From NCBI GenBank assembly GCA_947631595.1, contig CANRLZ010000006.1:1-58084 (forward strand): a DNA stretch of 58,084 nt, read 5' to 3'. The DNA is from an uncultured Oscillospiraceae bacterium (GTDB taxonomy: Bacteria; Bacillota; Clostridia; Oscillospirales; Oscillospiraceae). Positions 16,412 through 23,833 of the stretch are shown here, one piece after another (position 1 is the first letter of the stretch; each line of letters begins with the position of its first letter). The notes beneath the pieces were generated by a model that did no database searches, was not told where the DNA came from, and saw only the letters and a list, made by a program, of their open reading frames with translations. A program made the position numbers and the translations under genes.

Positions 16412-17199
16412 GAACGATCGCGATCCTGAACCTGAAGGGCGGCGTGGGGAAGACCACCACGGTAATCAACCTGGCCGCCATCCTGGCCGGAGACTACCAG
16501 CAGCGGGTACTGCTGGTGGACGCCGACAGCCAGGCCAACCTGACCGAGTTTTTCCACCCGGACGCGGACGAGCCGGGACTGGCGGATCTACTCATCGAGG
16601 CCGCCATCGGCACCTCCGACGTGGCGGAGGCGTACATCCACCCAACGGACACGGAGCGGATCTCGCTGATCCCCTCCACCCTGTCCCTGATGGATCTGGA
16701 CATTGTCCGTGGTGCGCAGCGGGCGGGAGAACCCCGCGCCCTGCGGGACACTCTCCACGCCATCGAGGAGGACAGTCCTCCGTCAGAGCGGTACGACTGG
16801 TGCCTGATCGACTGCCCCCCGGCGCTCAACACCGCCACCTCCGCCGCTCTGCTGGCGGCCCAGGAGGTCATCATCCCCATCAAACTGGATGCCTTCAGCC
16901 TGGCCGGACTCGCTAACCTGCGCCATCAAATCGCCTGTGTGAGGCAGATTAACCCGGACCTGCGGCTCCTGGGTTGTCTGCCTACCATGTGGTACAATTC
17001 CCAACTCACCAACGAGGCGCTCCGCACTCTGCACGAGGTTGGGCTACCCACCTACCAGCCCATCCGTCGGTCGGACAAGGTGGACATGATGACCTACGCA
17101 CAGACGCCGCTGCGAATTTGCAGCCCCAGGAGCGCCGCCGGCGTGGACTACCGCCGTCTGGTGGGCCTGATGATGGATGGGGGTGACCGCAGTGAGTGA
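16408..17199 (+). CDS. parA: ParA-family partition ATPase
   Basis: 263 residues. The deviant Walker A motif KGGVGKT sits at residues 10-16, followed by VLLVDADSQANLTEFF and IDCPPALN (Walker A' and B). It has no N-terminal HTH, so it is of the short type that does not act as its own repressor. It overlaps parB, so the two form a ParAB cassette for segregating a circular low-copy replicon. This is unusual in a phage that also integrates. Confidence 0.93.
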   Translation: MRTIAILNLKGGVGKTTTVINLAAILAGDYQQRVLLVDADSQANLTEFFHPDADEPGLADLLIEAAIGTSDVAEAYIHPTDTERISLIPSTLSLMDLDIVRGAQRAGEPRALRDTLHAIEEDSPPSERYDWCLIDCPPALNTATSAALLAAQEVIIPIKLDAFSLAGLANLRHQIACVRQINPDLRLLGCLPTMWYNSQLTNEALRTLHEVGLPTYQPIRRSDKVDMMTYAQTPLRICSPRSAAGVDYRRLVGLMMDGGDRSE

Positions 17200-18526
17200 A
17201 CCCAAGCGTGGGTTTGATTTGGCCACCCGCCTTGGCGTGTCCAAACTGGACACCGGCGGACCTGGGCGGGAGCAGATCGACTACCTGTCCCTGGACAACA
17301 TCTCTCCCGACCCCGACAACTTCTATCGGGTGGAGGAGGACAGCGTGCGGGATCTGGCGGCCAACATCCAGTTGGTGGGACTCCAACAGCCCCTGCGTGT
17401 GCGCCCGAACCCTGAGAGGCCGGGTCACTACATCGTCGTCTCCGGCCATCGCCGTCTGGCGGCGCTGCGGATCCTGGATCAGGAGGAGTCCACGGGTGAC
17501 TGGCAGCAGGTCCCGTGCATTGTCACGGACAACGTGGACTCCTCCGCCATGCGAGAACTGCGGCTGATCTACGCCAACAGCGCCACCCGCGTCCTCAGCC
17601 CCTATGAGACCTCCCAGCAGGCCGAGCGAGTAACGGCCCTGCTGTATCAGCTCCAGGAGGAGGGCGTGGAGTTCCCCGGACGGATGCGGGATCATGTGGC
17701 CGAGGCGTGCCGGATCTCCGCGTCCAAGCTGGCGCGGCTCAATGTCATCAATCGCGGACTGGCGGAGCCACTGCTCGTGTCCATGTGGCAGGATGGGACC
17801 CTCCATGAGTTCGGCGCCTACGCTCTGGCCCGTCTCCCGGCGATCCTCCAGGCGACCATCGTTGACCAGATGCGGCTCTACGGCAAAGACCTGCCAGAGG
17901 GGTATATCTTGGACCGTTTTGCCTCCCGGCCCGATCTGGAGCGGTTCGTTAGCGGGTTTGACCCCTGTCCGGCCTCGGATGATACCTGCGGCGATGGATG
18001 TACAGGCGCGGCATGCAAGGTCCGCCAGACATTGTTCACCCCATACGGCGTTGACTGCCCTGCGGATATGTGCTGTCTGCAATGCCATTGTCTGAGGTTC
18101 TGCAATCACCCCTGCCATCATGGCATGGAGCGGCAGAAGCAGACGCGGCAAGCATACGCAGCAGAACAGCGGAAAGCGGCAGCCCAGGAGCGCGCCCGCG
18201 CCAAAACAGCCCGCGAGAATATGGCGGCGGTGCGAAAAGCCCTCTGGACTAATATCGTGGCCGCCACTGGGCCAGATGGCCCGTCGTCGGATCAGATCGT
18301 GCAAATCTGTGATATGTCTGGGTACGACCCCCTCGCCGTCCATGGGCATCTGCACGCACTCCAGTACCCGGGCCACGTTATGCGGCACGAATGGACCGAA
18401 GATATCCCGATATCGCTACTCGGCCCCCTGTGTCGAGTGCTGGGCCTGTCGGCAGATCGCCTGCTGGGCCTGGGCAACCAGACATCGTGTGAGGAGGTGG
18501 GCGCGAATGATCCCCAAGACGCTTGA
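17192..18526 (+). CDS. parB: ParB-family centromere-binding protein with Cys-rich insert
   Basis: 444 residues from the GTG at 17192, six bases after GGGGGTG; an ATG at 17177 is also possible. The N-terminal nuclease-like/CTPase fold has LSLDNISPDPDNFY, and ISGHRRLAAL-type VSGHRRLAALRI. The middle HTH region (VAEACRISASKLARLNVINRGL) binds parS. Residues near 265-315 are very rich in Cys and His (CPASDDTCGDGCTGAACK, then CCLQCHCLRFCNHPCHH), probably a metal-binding domain, which ordinary ParB proteins lack. A Lys/Arg/Ala helix follows. A copy of the 17-bp palindrome lies within codons 16-21. The inferred partner site is this palindrome. Confidence 0.85.
   Translation: MSEPKRGFDLATRLGVSKLDTGGPGREQIDYLSLDNISPDPDNFYRVEEDSVRDLAANIQLVGLQQPLRVRPNPERPGHYIVVSGHRRLAALRILDQEESTGDWQQVPCIVTDNVDSSAMRELRLIYANSATRVLSPYETSQQAERVTALLYQLQEEGVEFPGRMRDHVAEACRISASKLARLNVINRGLAEPLLVSMWQDGTLHEFGAYALARLPAILQATIVDQMRLYGKDLPEGYILDRFASRPDLERFVSGFDPCPASDDTCGDGCTGAACKVRQTLFTPYGVDCPADMCCLQCHCLRFCNHPCHHGMERQKQTRQAYAAEQRKAAAQERARAKTARENMAAVRKALWTNIVAATGPDGPSSDQIVQICDMSGYDPLAVHGHLHALQYPGHVMRHEWTEDIPISLLGPLCRVLGLSADRLLGLGNQTSCEEVGANDPQDA
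17237..17253. repeat. Dispersed 17-bp palindrome, copy 3
   Basis: GTGTCCAAACTGGACAC within the 5' end of parB, encoding VSKLDT. A parS-like site inside parB is known in other partition systems. Confidence 0.85.
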
Positions 18527-18737
18527 TCTGTGCGGCGTCTGCGCCGCAAAACTGGCGACGGCCTACGCCATCCGCAAGGTCGCCGGCGGGGTGGACCGCA
18601 AGGTCACCTGCGCCGAGTGTGGCCGCCGGAGATACGGAGGGACCTATGAGGTGGTGTTGAAGGGGAGGAAGACCGGCAAGCCCATCTTTGACGAACTGGA
18701 TCGTGCGGAAGCGACCCAGCGAGAGGAGGCTAGATAA
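18507..18737 (+). CDS. Small zinc-ribbon-like protein
   Basis: 76 residues, ATG at 18507 after GAGGAGG, overlapping the end of parB. Two Cys pairs (CGVCAAKL and CAECGRRRYGG) spaced about 27 residues apart suggest one zinc site. The rest is basic. No family recognised. It lies in the early operon between parB and the next small zinc-ribbon gene. Confidence 0.7.
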   Translation: MIPKTLDLCGVCAAKLATAYAIRKVAGGVDRKVTCAECGRRRYGGTYEVVLKGRKTGKPIFDELDRAEATQREEAR

Positions 18738-18988
18738 TGCAAGAACTGCGCCAAGATTATCTTAGGGTTTTGCTTGAGAAGGATCGGGTAAAGCCGCCCT
18801 ATCTGGATGAGAATGCCCATGACCGCTGTGGACGTACTGTGCCGCGCTGTGCGAACTGTCATCTTATTCTGAGCGCGGACCTGTGCCCGCCTGTTTTCTG
18901 CCCTGCGTGTGGGCAGAGGCTGCTTGAGACACCAAACGATGGCCATAAAGAGGACCGGGAGGTGTGGGCTAGCCATGTTGCTGACTGA
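18737..18988 (+). CDS. Small zinc-ribbon protein
   Basis: 83 residues, ATG at 18737 after GAGAGGAGG, with its A shared with the preceding stop. CANCHLILSADLCPPVFCPACG carries two CxxC knuckles. The N-terminal half (QELRQDYLRVLLEKDRVKPPYLDENAHD) is helical. Overlaps the start of the recombinase gene by 14 bp. Function unknown. Confidence 0.7.
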   Translation: MQELRQDYLRVLLEKDRVKPPYLDENAHDRCGRTVPRCANCHLILSADLCPPVFCPACGQRLLETPNDGHKEDREVWASHVAD

Positions 18989-19877
18989 TTACTATCGCTC
19001 GTGGATAGAGACGTACAAAAAAGGTTCAGTCAGGCCGGTAACGCTCAAAAAGTACATCAATGCGCTGAGTTGGCTAGAAAAGAATGTCCCATCTATGGAT
19101 CTGTCCACGGTCAATCGCGTGGCTTATCAGAATATCATCAACCTCTATGCGGAGGAGCATGAAAAGCAGACCACGGCTGACTTTCACTGCCAGTTGAAAA
19201 GTGCCCTGTTGGACGCAATGGAGGACGGGATGATCCAGCACGACCCCACCAGGAAAGTCGTGATCAAAGGAAAGGCGCCGAGAGACAAAAAGCCCAAGTT
19301 TCTCAGTCAGGCGGAACTGCAGGCGGTTCTAAAACAGTTGAATCTCGGAGAGGATCCGTCGGTGGACTGGCTGCTCCTGCTGATCGCTAAGACGGGGATG
19401 CGATTTTCCGAGGCAATCGCTGTCACGCCCAACGACTTTGATTTTTCCAAGCAGACCGTTTCTGTTAGCAAAACATGGGATTACAAGGCTGGGGGCGGTT
19501 TTTCCCCGACGAAAAACAAGTCGTCTGTACGCAATATCCCTCTGGACTGGAAGACAGTCATTCAGTTCATGGAACTGGTCAAGGGCCTTCCTGACGACAG
19601 GCCGATCTTTGTTGTCAAAGAGCGGATCTATAATTCTACCGTCAACAGCAAACTGGAACGGCTCTGCAAGGCCGCGGACACCCCCGTGATCACGGTCCAC
19701 GGGCTACGCCATACCCACGCATCTATCCTGCTGGCGAACGGAGTCTCTATCGCAAGTATCTCTAAGCGTTTAGGCCACAGCAATATGGCCACCACGCAAA
19801 AGGTCTATCTCCATATTGTGCAGGAAATGGAGAACAAAGACACCAACATTATTATGCTATCAATGGCTGGGCTGTGA
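18975..19877 (+). CDS. Second tyrosine recombinase (Xer-like)
   Basis: 300 residues from the ATG at 18975, with GGGAGGTG upstream. It has a short SAM-like N-terminal domain and a complete catalytic set: R143 (TGMRFSE), H242 and R245 (VHGLRHTH), H268 (LGHSN), and Y278 (QKVYLH). It lacks the AP2-type arm-binding domain of the integrase and lies mid-operon, away from the att sites. Next to parAB it most likely resolves dimers of an extrachromosomal circular form or replication intermediates. It could also act on an unknown invertible site. It has lower G+C than its neighbours, suggesting later acquisition. Confidence 0.88.
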   Translation: MLLTDYYRSWIETYKKGSVRPVTLKKYINALSWLEKNVPSMDLSTVNRVAYQNIINLYAEEHEKQTTADFHCQLKSALLDAMEDGMIQHDPTRKVVIKGKAPRDKKPKFLSQAELQAVLKQLNLGEDPSVDWLLLLIAKTGMRFSEAIAVTPNDFDFSKQTVSVSKTWDYKAGGGFSPTKNKSSVRNIPLDWKTVIQFMELVKGLPDDRPIFVVKERIYNSTVNSKLERLCKAADTPVITVHGLRHTHASILLANGVSIASISKRLGHSNMATTQKVYLHIVQEMENKDTNIIMLSMAGL

Positions 19878-19900
19878 TAGCACGCAAAGGAGAAAATGCA

Positions 19901-20128
19901 ATGGAAACCTTAGTAACAGGAAGGGAGGCGCGGGCCGTGGCAGAGGCTGAAACGCTCGGGAGATGCAACTTCTGCGAGCACTTTTCCGCGTTTAGGGTGC
20001 CGAGGGAGGTCGCCGGCGGCGTCATATGGGGCTACTGTTTTCAGCCGGCGAAGGATCCTGACGACGAAGTAGGGCTGCCCCTTTACAACGTCTACGGCCG
20101 GTGCGGCACCTTCAGGCGGAGGAGGTGA
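19901..20128 (+). CDS. Small Cys-containing early protein
   Basis: 75 residues from the ATG at 19901 (AAAGGAG upstream; a GTG at 19874 is less likely). CNFCEHF near the middle, then YCFQ and RCGTFRRRR at the end give four Cys that may bind one metal ion. Similar short CxxC proteins are common in early regions of Clostridia phages. Function unknown. Confidence 0.6.
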   Translation: METLVTGREARAVAEAETLGRCNFCEHFSAFRVPREVAGGVIWGYCFQPAKDPDDEVGLPLYNVYGRCGTFRRRR

Positions 20129-20136
20129 CGGGGATA

Positions 20137-20337
20137 ATGACGATGATCGAGATCCTGATCCTGGCGAAAAAGCAGCTTATGACCGAGCGGGCCAAGCTCG
20201 AAAAATTTAAGGCCAAGGCGGGCGAGGCCATAGGGACCTACGGCCAGGGAGCACGTGAGAAATACGAGGAGACCGTTGAAGCAATCGAGAACCTGGATCT
20301 CAAAATCAGTGAAATCGACAGATTGATGGGATTTTGA
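20137..20337 (+). CDS. Small coiled-coil protein
   Basis: 66 residues from the ATG at 20137, after GGAGGAGGTGACGG; the ATG at 20143 is an alternative. It is mostly helical and charged (ILAKKQLMTERAKLEKFKAK then YEETVEAIENLDLKISEIDR), consistent with a coiled coil. No family recognised. Confidence 0.6.
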   Translation: MTMIEILILAKKQLMTERAKLEKFKAKAGEAIGTYGQGAREKYEETVEAIENLDLKISEIDRLMGF

Positions 20338-20358
20338 CAAGCGAAAGGAGCGATCGGC

Positions 20359-20682
20359 ATGTCTGGAGCAGGGATAACATCCCCAATAATCACGGAAACC
20401 GAGAGCTGGACCCCCGATCTGGTGCGGGAGGTCTGCATCAGACACGGGTATTACACGCGGGGAACCAACGAGGAGTATGACCAGATGTTGCGGCTGGTGC
20501 GGCTGATGGGGCCGACCGAGGAGGGGTTATACAGTATCGCCCTGGACATCGCCCGGCACACGGTAAACTGGGATGATTTGCCGGAGTGGGACAAGCTGAG
20601 GATCCTGGAGGATATCATGGACTGTCTGGACAAGGGCGCGGTGATCCGCGTTTATCACATCGAGGAGGATGGCATGACATGA
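20359..20682 (+). CDS. Hypothetical early phage protein
   Basis: 107 residues, ATG after AAAGGAG. Acidic, no Cys cluster or transmembrane segment. YTRGTNEEYDQMLRLVRLMG is a recognisable helical segment of small phage proteins but carries no known motif. Overlaps the next gene at ATGA. Confidence 0.6.
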   Translation: MSGAGITSPIITETESWTPDLVREVCIRHGYYTRGTNEEYDQMLRLVRLMGPTEEGLYSIALDIARHTVNWDDLPEWDKLRILEDIMDCLDKGAVIRVYHIEEDGMT

Positions 20683-20882
20683 GCGCACGGCGAGAACATA
20701 CCAGGCGCTACTATCTGCGGTTGGAGTACGACGCTCAAATGTTACAGTGGTGGGAGACGGAGCCGCCGAGGTGGCGGGTCTTCTCCTGGCGCCGCTGGAT
20801 GGCACGGAAGCCGGTGCCATGCCAAAAGTGTGTGCGACAGTGGCTGGAGAAAAAAGTCAAGTTAAGGAGGAGTGGCGCATGA
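20679..20882 (+). CDS. Small basic, Trp-rich early protein
   Basis: 67 residues. ATG at 20679 overlaps the upstream stop, with GAGGAGG 10 bases before. Strongly basic and aromatic (YDAQMLQWWETEPPRWRVFSW), ending with CQKC. Function unknown; possibly a nucleic-acid-binding protein. Confidence 0.55.
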   Translation: MSARREHTRRYYLRLEYDAQMLQWWETEPPRWRVFSWRRWMARKPVPCQKCVRQWLEKKVKLRRSGA

Positions 20883-21673
20883 TCGAGTACATCGACAGGT
20901 CAACGGCCAGGGCGGAGATCACCCTGGCCTACGAGGACGGGCGGATCGGCACCCTGGAGGACATCCTGGGCGTGCTGGACTTGATCCCCGCCGCCGAGGT
21001 GGACCGAGGAAAGGAAAACACTGCCACGGGCGGAAAACCCTACGCAAGGTTGACGACCGACCAGCCGGAGGACAACGTATCCCAGTCTCTCAACCTGTTC
21101 TACGCAAAGGATGGGGAGACGTGGTGCCGCAACTGCGGCCCTGGGCCGGAATATGCGGACATCAAACTCGCTGACTTTATCCGCCTGGCGGCAAAAGCCA
21201 TGTTCATCACGGATTTGCAACTCCAAGTGAGCGATCGAGCCATGGATGAGCTTACGGCGGATCTGCTGGCGCATGACCAGGATGGCCCTTATAGCATCTT
21301 AGCCATAATCCATACCGCAGGGTGGGCCTTTGCGAAACTGCGGGAGAAACTAAAGCTCTACGAGGACACCGGACTCACCCCGGAGGAGGTGGCCGCGCTC
21401 AAGGTGGGCCAGGCCGGGGCTGGGGCGAGGGATGAGGCCAAGGGCGAGGCGGACCAGGACAGCGAGGACGCGGTCCTGTACGCTGTGGTCAAAGACGGCA
21501 GCGAGGCTGTTAATGTGTCTGCGGACGTGCATGGCTCGGTGGATTCGGCGCTGGTTGGCCTGACCGTGCTGATCTCGGATGTGGCCCAACTGATGGGCAG
21601 TGACTTTGTGGCGCTGTGCATCGCTCTGGCCGCCAACCCTCCTGCGTGGCTTGCCGGGAGGGACCACCAGTGA
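20879..21673 (+). CDS. Hypothetical early phage protein with LKxYEDTGLTPEE motif
   Basis: 264 residues from the ATG at 20879 after AAGGAGG. The N-terminal 100 residues resemble small phage proteins that begin with an (Y/F)IDR segment. The middle carries KLKLYEDTGLTPEEVAALK, a motif found in many Gram-positive phage early proteins. The C-terminal part (EAVNVSADVHGSVDSALVGL then MGSDFVALCIALAANPP) looks like an independent small domain. No enzymatic motif seen. Confidence 0.6.
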   Translation: MIEYIDRSTARAEITLAYEDGRIGTLEDILGVLDLIPAAEVDRGKENTATGGKPYARLTTDQPEDNVSQSLNLFYAKDGETWCRNCGPGPEYADIKLADFIRLAAKAMFITDLQLQVSDRAMDELTADLLAHDQDGPYSILAIIHTAGWAFAKLREKLKLYEDTGLTPEEVAALKVGQAGAGARDEAKGEADQDSEDAVLYAVVKDGSEAVNVSADVHGSVDSALVGLTVLISDVAQLMGSDFVALCIALAANPPAWLAGRDHQ

Positions 21674-21798
21674 CGGGGCGGGGCGGGAGATCCCCGTGCG
21701 AGAGGTGCGGGCGCAGGGGGCGCTGCCCCGCTGTGTGCCATCCCAGGCAGGACTGGGAGCGGGGACAAAAAGCGAGGCGGAAGGAGGGGGCAATGTGA
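21670..21798 (+). CDS. Very short Cys-rich phage protein
   Basis: 42 residues from a GTG at 21670 that overlaps the preceding stop. CERCGRRGRCPAVCHPRQDW gives four Cys and a His within 20 residues, followed by basic residues (ERGQKARRK). Short proteins of this pattern (C..C...C...C.PR.D) are frequent in Clostridia phage early regions. The start is inferred from overlap and pattern only. Confidence 0.5.
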   Translation: MTGRGGRSPCERCGRRGRCPAVCHPRQDWERGQKARRKEGAM

Positions 21799-21811
21799 TA
21801 TCATGATATCA
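21796..21811. repeat. 16-bp perfect palindrome before the Rep-like gene
   Basis: TGATATCATGATATCA, containing GATATC twice. It is nine bp left of the 17-bp palindrome copy 4. Possible recombination, replication or regulator site. Confidence 0.7.
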
Positions 21812-21819
21812 TGTTAGCG

Positions 21820-21836
21820 GTGTCCAATTTGGACAC
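21820..21836. repeat. Dispersed 17-bp palindrome, copy 4
   Basis: GTGTCCAATTTGGACAC, perfect 8+1+8. In the non-coding gap before the HUH Rep-like gene. Confidence 0.85.
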
Positions 21837-21856
21837 GTCGAACGGGTAATAGGCGA

Positions 21857-21911
21857 GAGCCACAAAGGCCACAGCCATCCATACCAGGATAGGAGGTGGC
21901 CTTTGTGGCTC
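21857..21911 (+). promoter_or_regulatory. Long perfect hairpin over the start of the Rep-like gene
   Basis: Arms GAGCCACAAAGGCCAC (21857-21872) and GTGGCCTTTGTGGCTC (21896-21911) pair perfectly over 16 bp. The 23-base loop has its own ATCC/GGAT stem. The GTG start at 21905 lies in the right arm and AGGAGG ends at its base. It could block translation, or be a nicking hairpin for the HUH protein. Confidence 0.75.
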
Positions 21912-22666
21912 AACAGTATCGGTGCATCACCGCCGGGCCGCTGGTGGTGGAGTGTATCTATCCATCCGTCGGCACCAGAGACAGCGACGGCGTGCGGGCC
22001 GGGAAGCACCGGGTCTCATCTGAGGCCCAGCAGCGGATGAACCTGATCTATGCGTACCAGCGCCTGGAGATGGAACTGGCCGCGAATTTTGTCCGAGGCG
22101 ATATCGTGGCGACGCTCACCTATGACGACGAGCACCTCCCATCTGACCGGGCCACGGTGATCCGCGATCTCCAGCGCACCGTCCGCGCCCTGCGCCCGGT
22201 GTGGGCGGCGGCGGGGGCGGAGTTGCGGTACATCTACCGGGTCGAGCACGTCCACGGAGAGGGCCGGTGGCACATCCACCTGGTCTGTAACGCTACGGGG
22301 GATGACTACGGCGCTCTCCAAGCTGCCTGGGGGCGAGGGCACGTTGAGGCCCATCCGTTCCGGGTGGACCGAGATCAGAATTACGAGACTTTGGCCCGGT
22401 ACCTCTGCAAGGAGAAGCGGGACAGGGTAGGACACCGGCTGTGGTCCTGCTCCCGCAACCTGCGGAAGCCAGTACGGGACAGTCGGCGGGTGGGCAACGA
22501 CCAAGAGCTGACCCCGCCGCCGGGGGTGATCGTCCTTATGGACACGGGGGATGTGCGGACTGCCTACGGGCGCTACCGATACATCAAGTACCTGGTCGGT
22601 GGCTGGGCTTCTGCCTCCGGGCGACCGAGGACACGGAGGCGTAGGCGGCCACGGCGGATCTCCTGA
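21905..22666 (+). CDS. HUH-type rolling-circle Rep-like protein
   Basis: 253 residues from the GTG at 21905, eight bases after AGGAGG. The conserved core has LTYDDEHLPSD, then RYIYRVEHVHGEGRWHIHLVCN, where H123-I-H125 is the HUH metal site, and a candidate nucleophile Tyr (Y166) in YETLARYLCKE. This order matches rolling-circle replication-associated proteins of phages and plasmids, which nick one strand and stay linked to the 5' end. The C-terminus is very basic (RTRRRRRPRRIS). A long hairpin overlaps its start. In a phage that already has an initiator and DnaB, its job is unclear: alternative replication, late concatemer formation or single-strand transfer. Confidence 0.72.
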   Translation: MAQQYRCITAGPLVVECIYPSVGTRDSDGVRAGKHRVSSEAQQRMNLIYAYQRLEMELAANFVRGDIVATLTYDDEHLPSDRATVIRDLQRTVRALRPVWAAAGAELRYIYRVEHVHGEGRWHIHLVCNATGDDYGALQAAWGRGHVEAHPFRVDRDQNYETLARYLCKEKRDRVGHRLWSCSRNLRKPVRDSRRVGNDQELTPPPGVIVLMDTGDVRTAYGRYRYIKYLVGGWASASGRPRTRRRRRPRRIS

Positions 22667-22757
22667 TCGGCCTTTATATATTTTCTCGCTTGAGAGATTA
22701 TATTATCTTAGTGACAGGGGGTGAAATCCCTTGCAATCGCCGGGGAAACGTGGTAAA

Positions 22758-22934
22758 ATGTTGACGGTGATAGACGGGTGGCTGGTCTGCCCGCGCTGTC
22801 GCCGAAACAAACGGCTCCTGCGGATCAACCCAGACACGACGGCGCGGCACCTGGAGGTGTACTGCCGGACGTGCAAGAGCCGGATCATCGTGGATATCGA
22901 GAGAGGCCAGAGCTTTGAAAGCCAGAGCCCATAA
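22758..22934 (+). CDS. Cysteine-rich KTR-type zinc protein
   Basis: 58 residues from the ATG at 22758. A TTG at 22731 with AGGGGGTG upstream is an alternative and has the better ribosome site. VCPRCRRNKRLLRINPDTTA then VYCRTCKSRIIVDI has two CxxC knuckles 22 residues apart and a basic loop, as in cysteine-rich KTR proteins of Firmicutes mobile elements. Probably a zinc-stabilised nucleic-acid binder. The terminator hairpin that follows starts inside its last codons. Confidence 0.65.
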   Translation: MLTVIDGWLVCPRCRRNKRLLRINPDTTARHLEVYCRTCKSRIIVDIERGQSFESQSP

Positions 22935-22973
22935 CCAGCGCACATGGCGCGGTTGTGGGCTCTGGCTTTTTTC
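22918..22973 (+). terminator. Strong terminator between early and late genes
   Basis: AAGCCAGAGCCCATAACC pairs with GGTTGTGGGCTCTGGCTT, followed by TTTTTTC. The 5' arm overlaps the stop codon of the KTR gene. Late genes must have their own promoter or rely on antitermination. Confidence 0.85.
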
Positions 22974-22992
22974 TTGCCGGGAGGTGATATCT

Positions 22993-23364
22993 ATGCCCAA
23001 TAAGCCGCTCAGACCATGTCGGCACCCGGGGTGCTCGGCTCTGACCTCCTCGGGCTACTGCCCAGCGCATCAGCCTAGGCGGCGCGATACCAGGCGGGCG
23101 TCGGCAGAGTATCACAGCCTGTACGCCTCGGCGCTGTGGCAGGGGGACCTACGGCCTGGCCAACTTCTGGCGGAGCCGTGGTGCCGGGAGTGCGCCAAGC
23201 GCGGACTCCGCACCCCGGCCACGGTGGTGGACCACATCCGACCTCACCGGGGAGACCAGGCGCTGTTTGCCGACCGGGGTAACCTGCAGAGCCTGTGCGA
23301 GCGGTGCCACAACCGCAAGACCGCCCGGGAGCGGGCGCAAACCAGGGGCAAACAATGCGGCTGA
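22993..23364 (+). CDS. HNH endonuclease, packaging associated
   Basis: 123 residues, ATG at 22993 after GGGAGGTG. An N-terminal zinc knuckle (CRHPGCSALTSSGYC) precedes the HNH core: VVDHIRPHRGD, then NLQSLCERCHNRKT, with the Cys pair CREC/CERC framing the metal fold. HNH proteins next to the terminase genes are needed for cos cleavage in many HK97-type phages. The terminase subunits follow after two inserted genes and a non-coding stretch. Confidence 0.9.
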   Translation: MPNKPLRPCRHPGCSALTSSGYCPAHQPRRRDTRRASAEYHSLYASALWQGDLRPGQLLAEPWCRECAKRGLRTPATVVDHIRPHRGDQALFADRGNLQSLCERCHNRKTARERAQTRGKQCG

Positions 23365-23596
23365 TCGGGCAAAAAATCGGGCCAGGTTTGGGCCTGCGGG
23401 CGCGCGGACGCGTCGCGGCGCGCGGATTGCAACCCGTAGGGTTGCTACCTCCCCCCGGGGGAGAAAAGTTTGGCGACGCGCCTAGAAAACCGTAAGCGCC
23501 CCGCCGTGAGGGGTTTTTTCCCCACGGGGACGAATGGTCGGCGGGACGGTGCTGCGCTGGCGGGACGGCAGACAGGATAGACAGGAGGGCGAGCGT
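23365..23596. other. Non-coding structured region after HNH, possible cos
   Basis: About 230 bp without a convincing gene. It is rich in inverted repeats: GCGCGC clusters near 23400-23425, GCAACCC/GGGTTGC at 23429-23445, CCCCCGGGGG near 23452-23461, and CCCC/GGGG with TTTTTT at 23500-23521. The place between HNH and terminase fits a cos site, but no cohesive-end sequence can be read directly. Confidence 0.4.
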
Positions 23597-23833
23597 ATGG
23601 CTGGGAAGGGCAAGAGGAAGACGGGCGGCGTAATCGCTGGCAGCGGGCCGGAGGTCGACGGCGGGCTGGAGGCTCGGACTGGGTCTGTGGCCGACGGCGG
23701 GCCGGAGGTTCGGATGGGGCTGGCGGCTGACGGTGGAGTGGAGGCCGGGGACGGCGAGCGGCGGGCCTGGGTGCGTGTCCATGAACCCAGGCGGCGGGCC
23801 GTCGGAGGTTTGGACCGTGGGCGGCGGAGGTAA
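23597..23833 (+). CDS. Short hypothetical late protein
   Basis: 78 residues from an ATG at 23597 preceded by AGGAGGGCGAGCGT. It begins MAGKGKRKTGG, like the start of P27-type small terminases, but the rest is a Gly/Ala/Glu/Asp low-complexity run with a duplicated GGPEV segment. It overlaps the 5' end of the ParB-like gene in another frame. It may be a decayed fragment or a real linker protein. Confidence 0.35.
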   Translation: MAGKGKRKTGGVIAGSGPEVDGGLEARTGSVADGGPEVRMGLAADGGVEAGDGERRAWVRVHEPRRRAVGGLDRGRRR

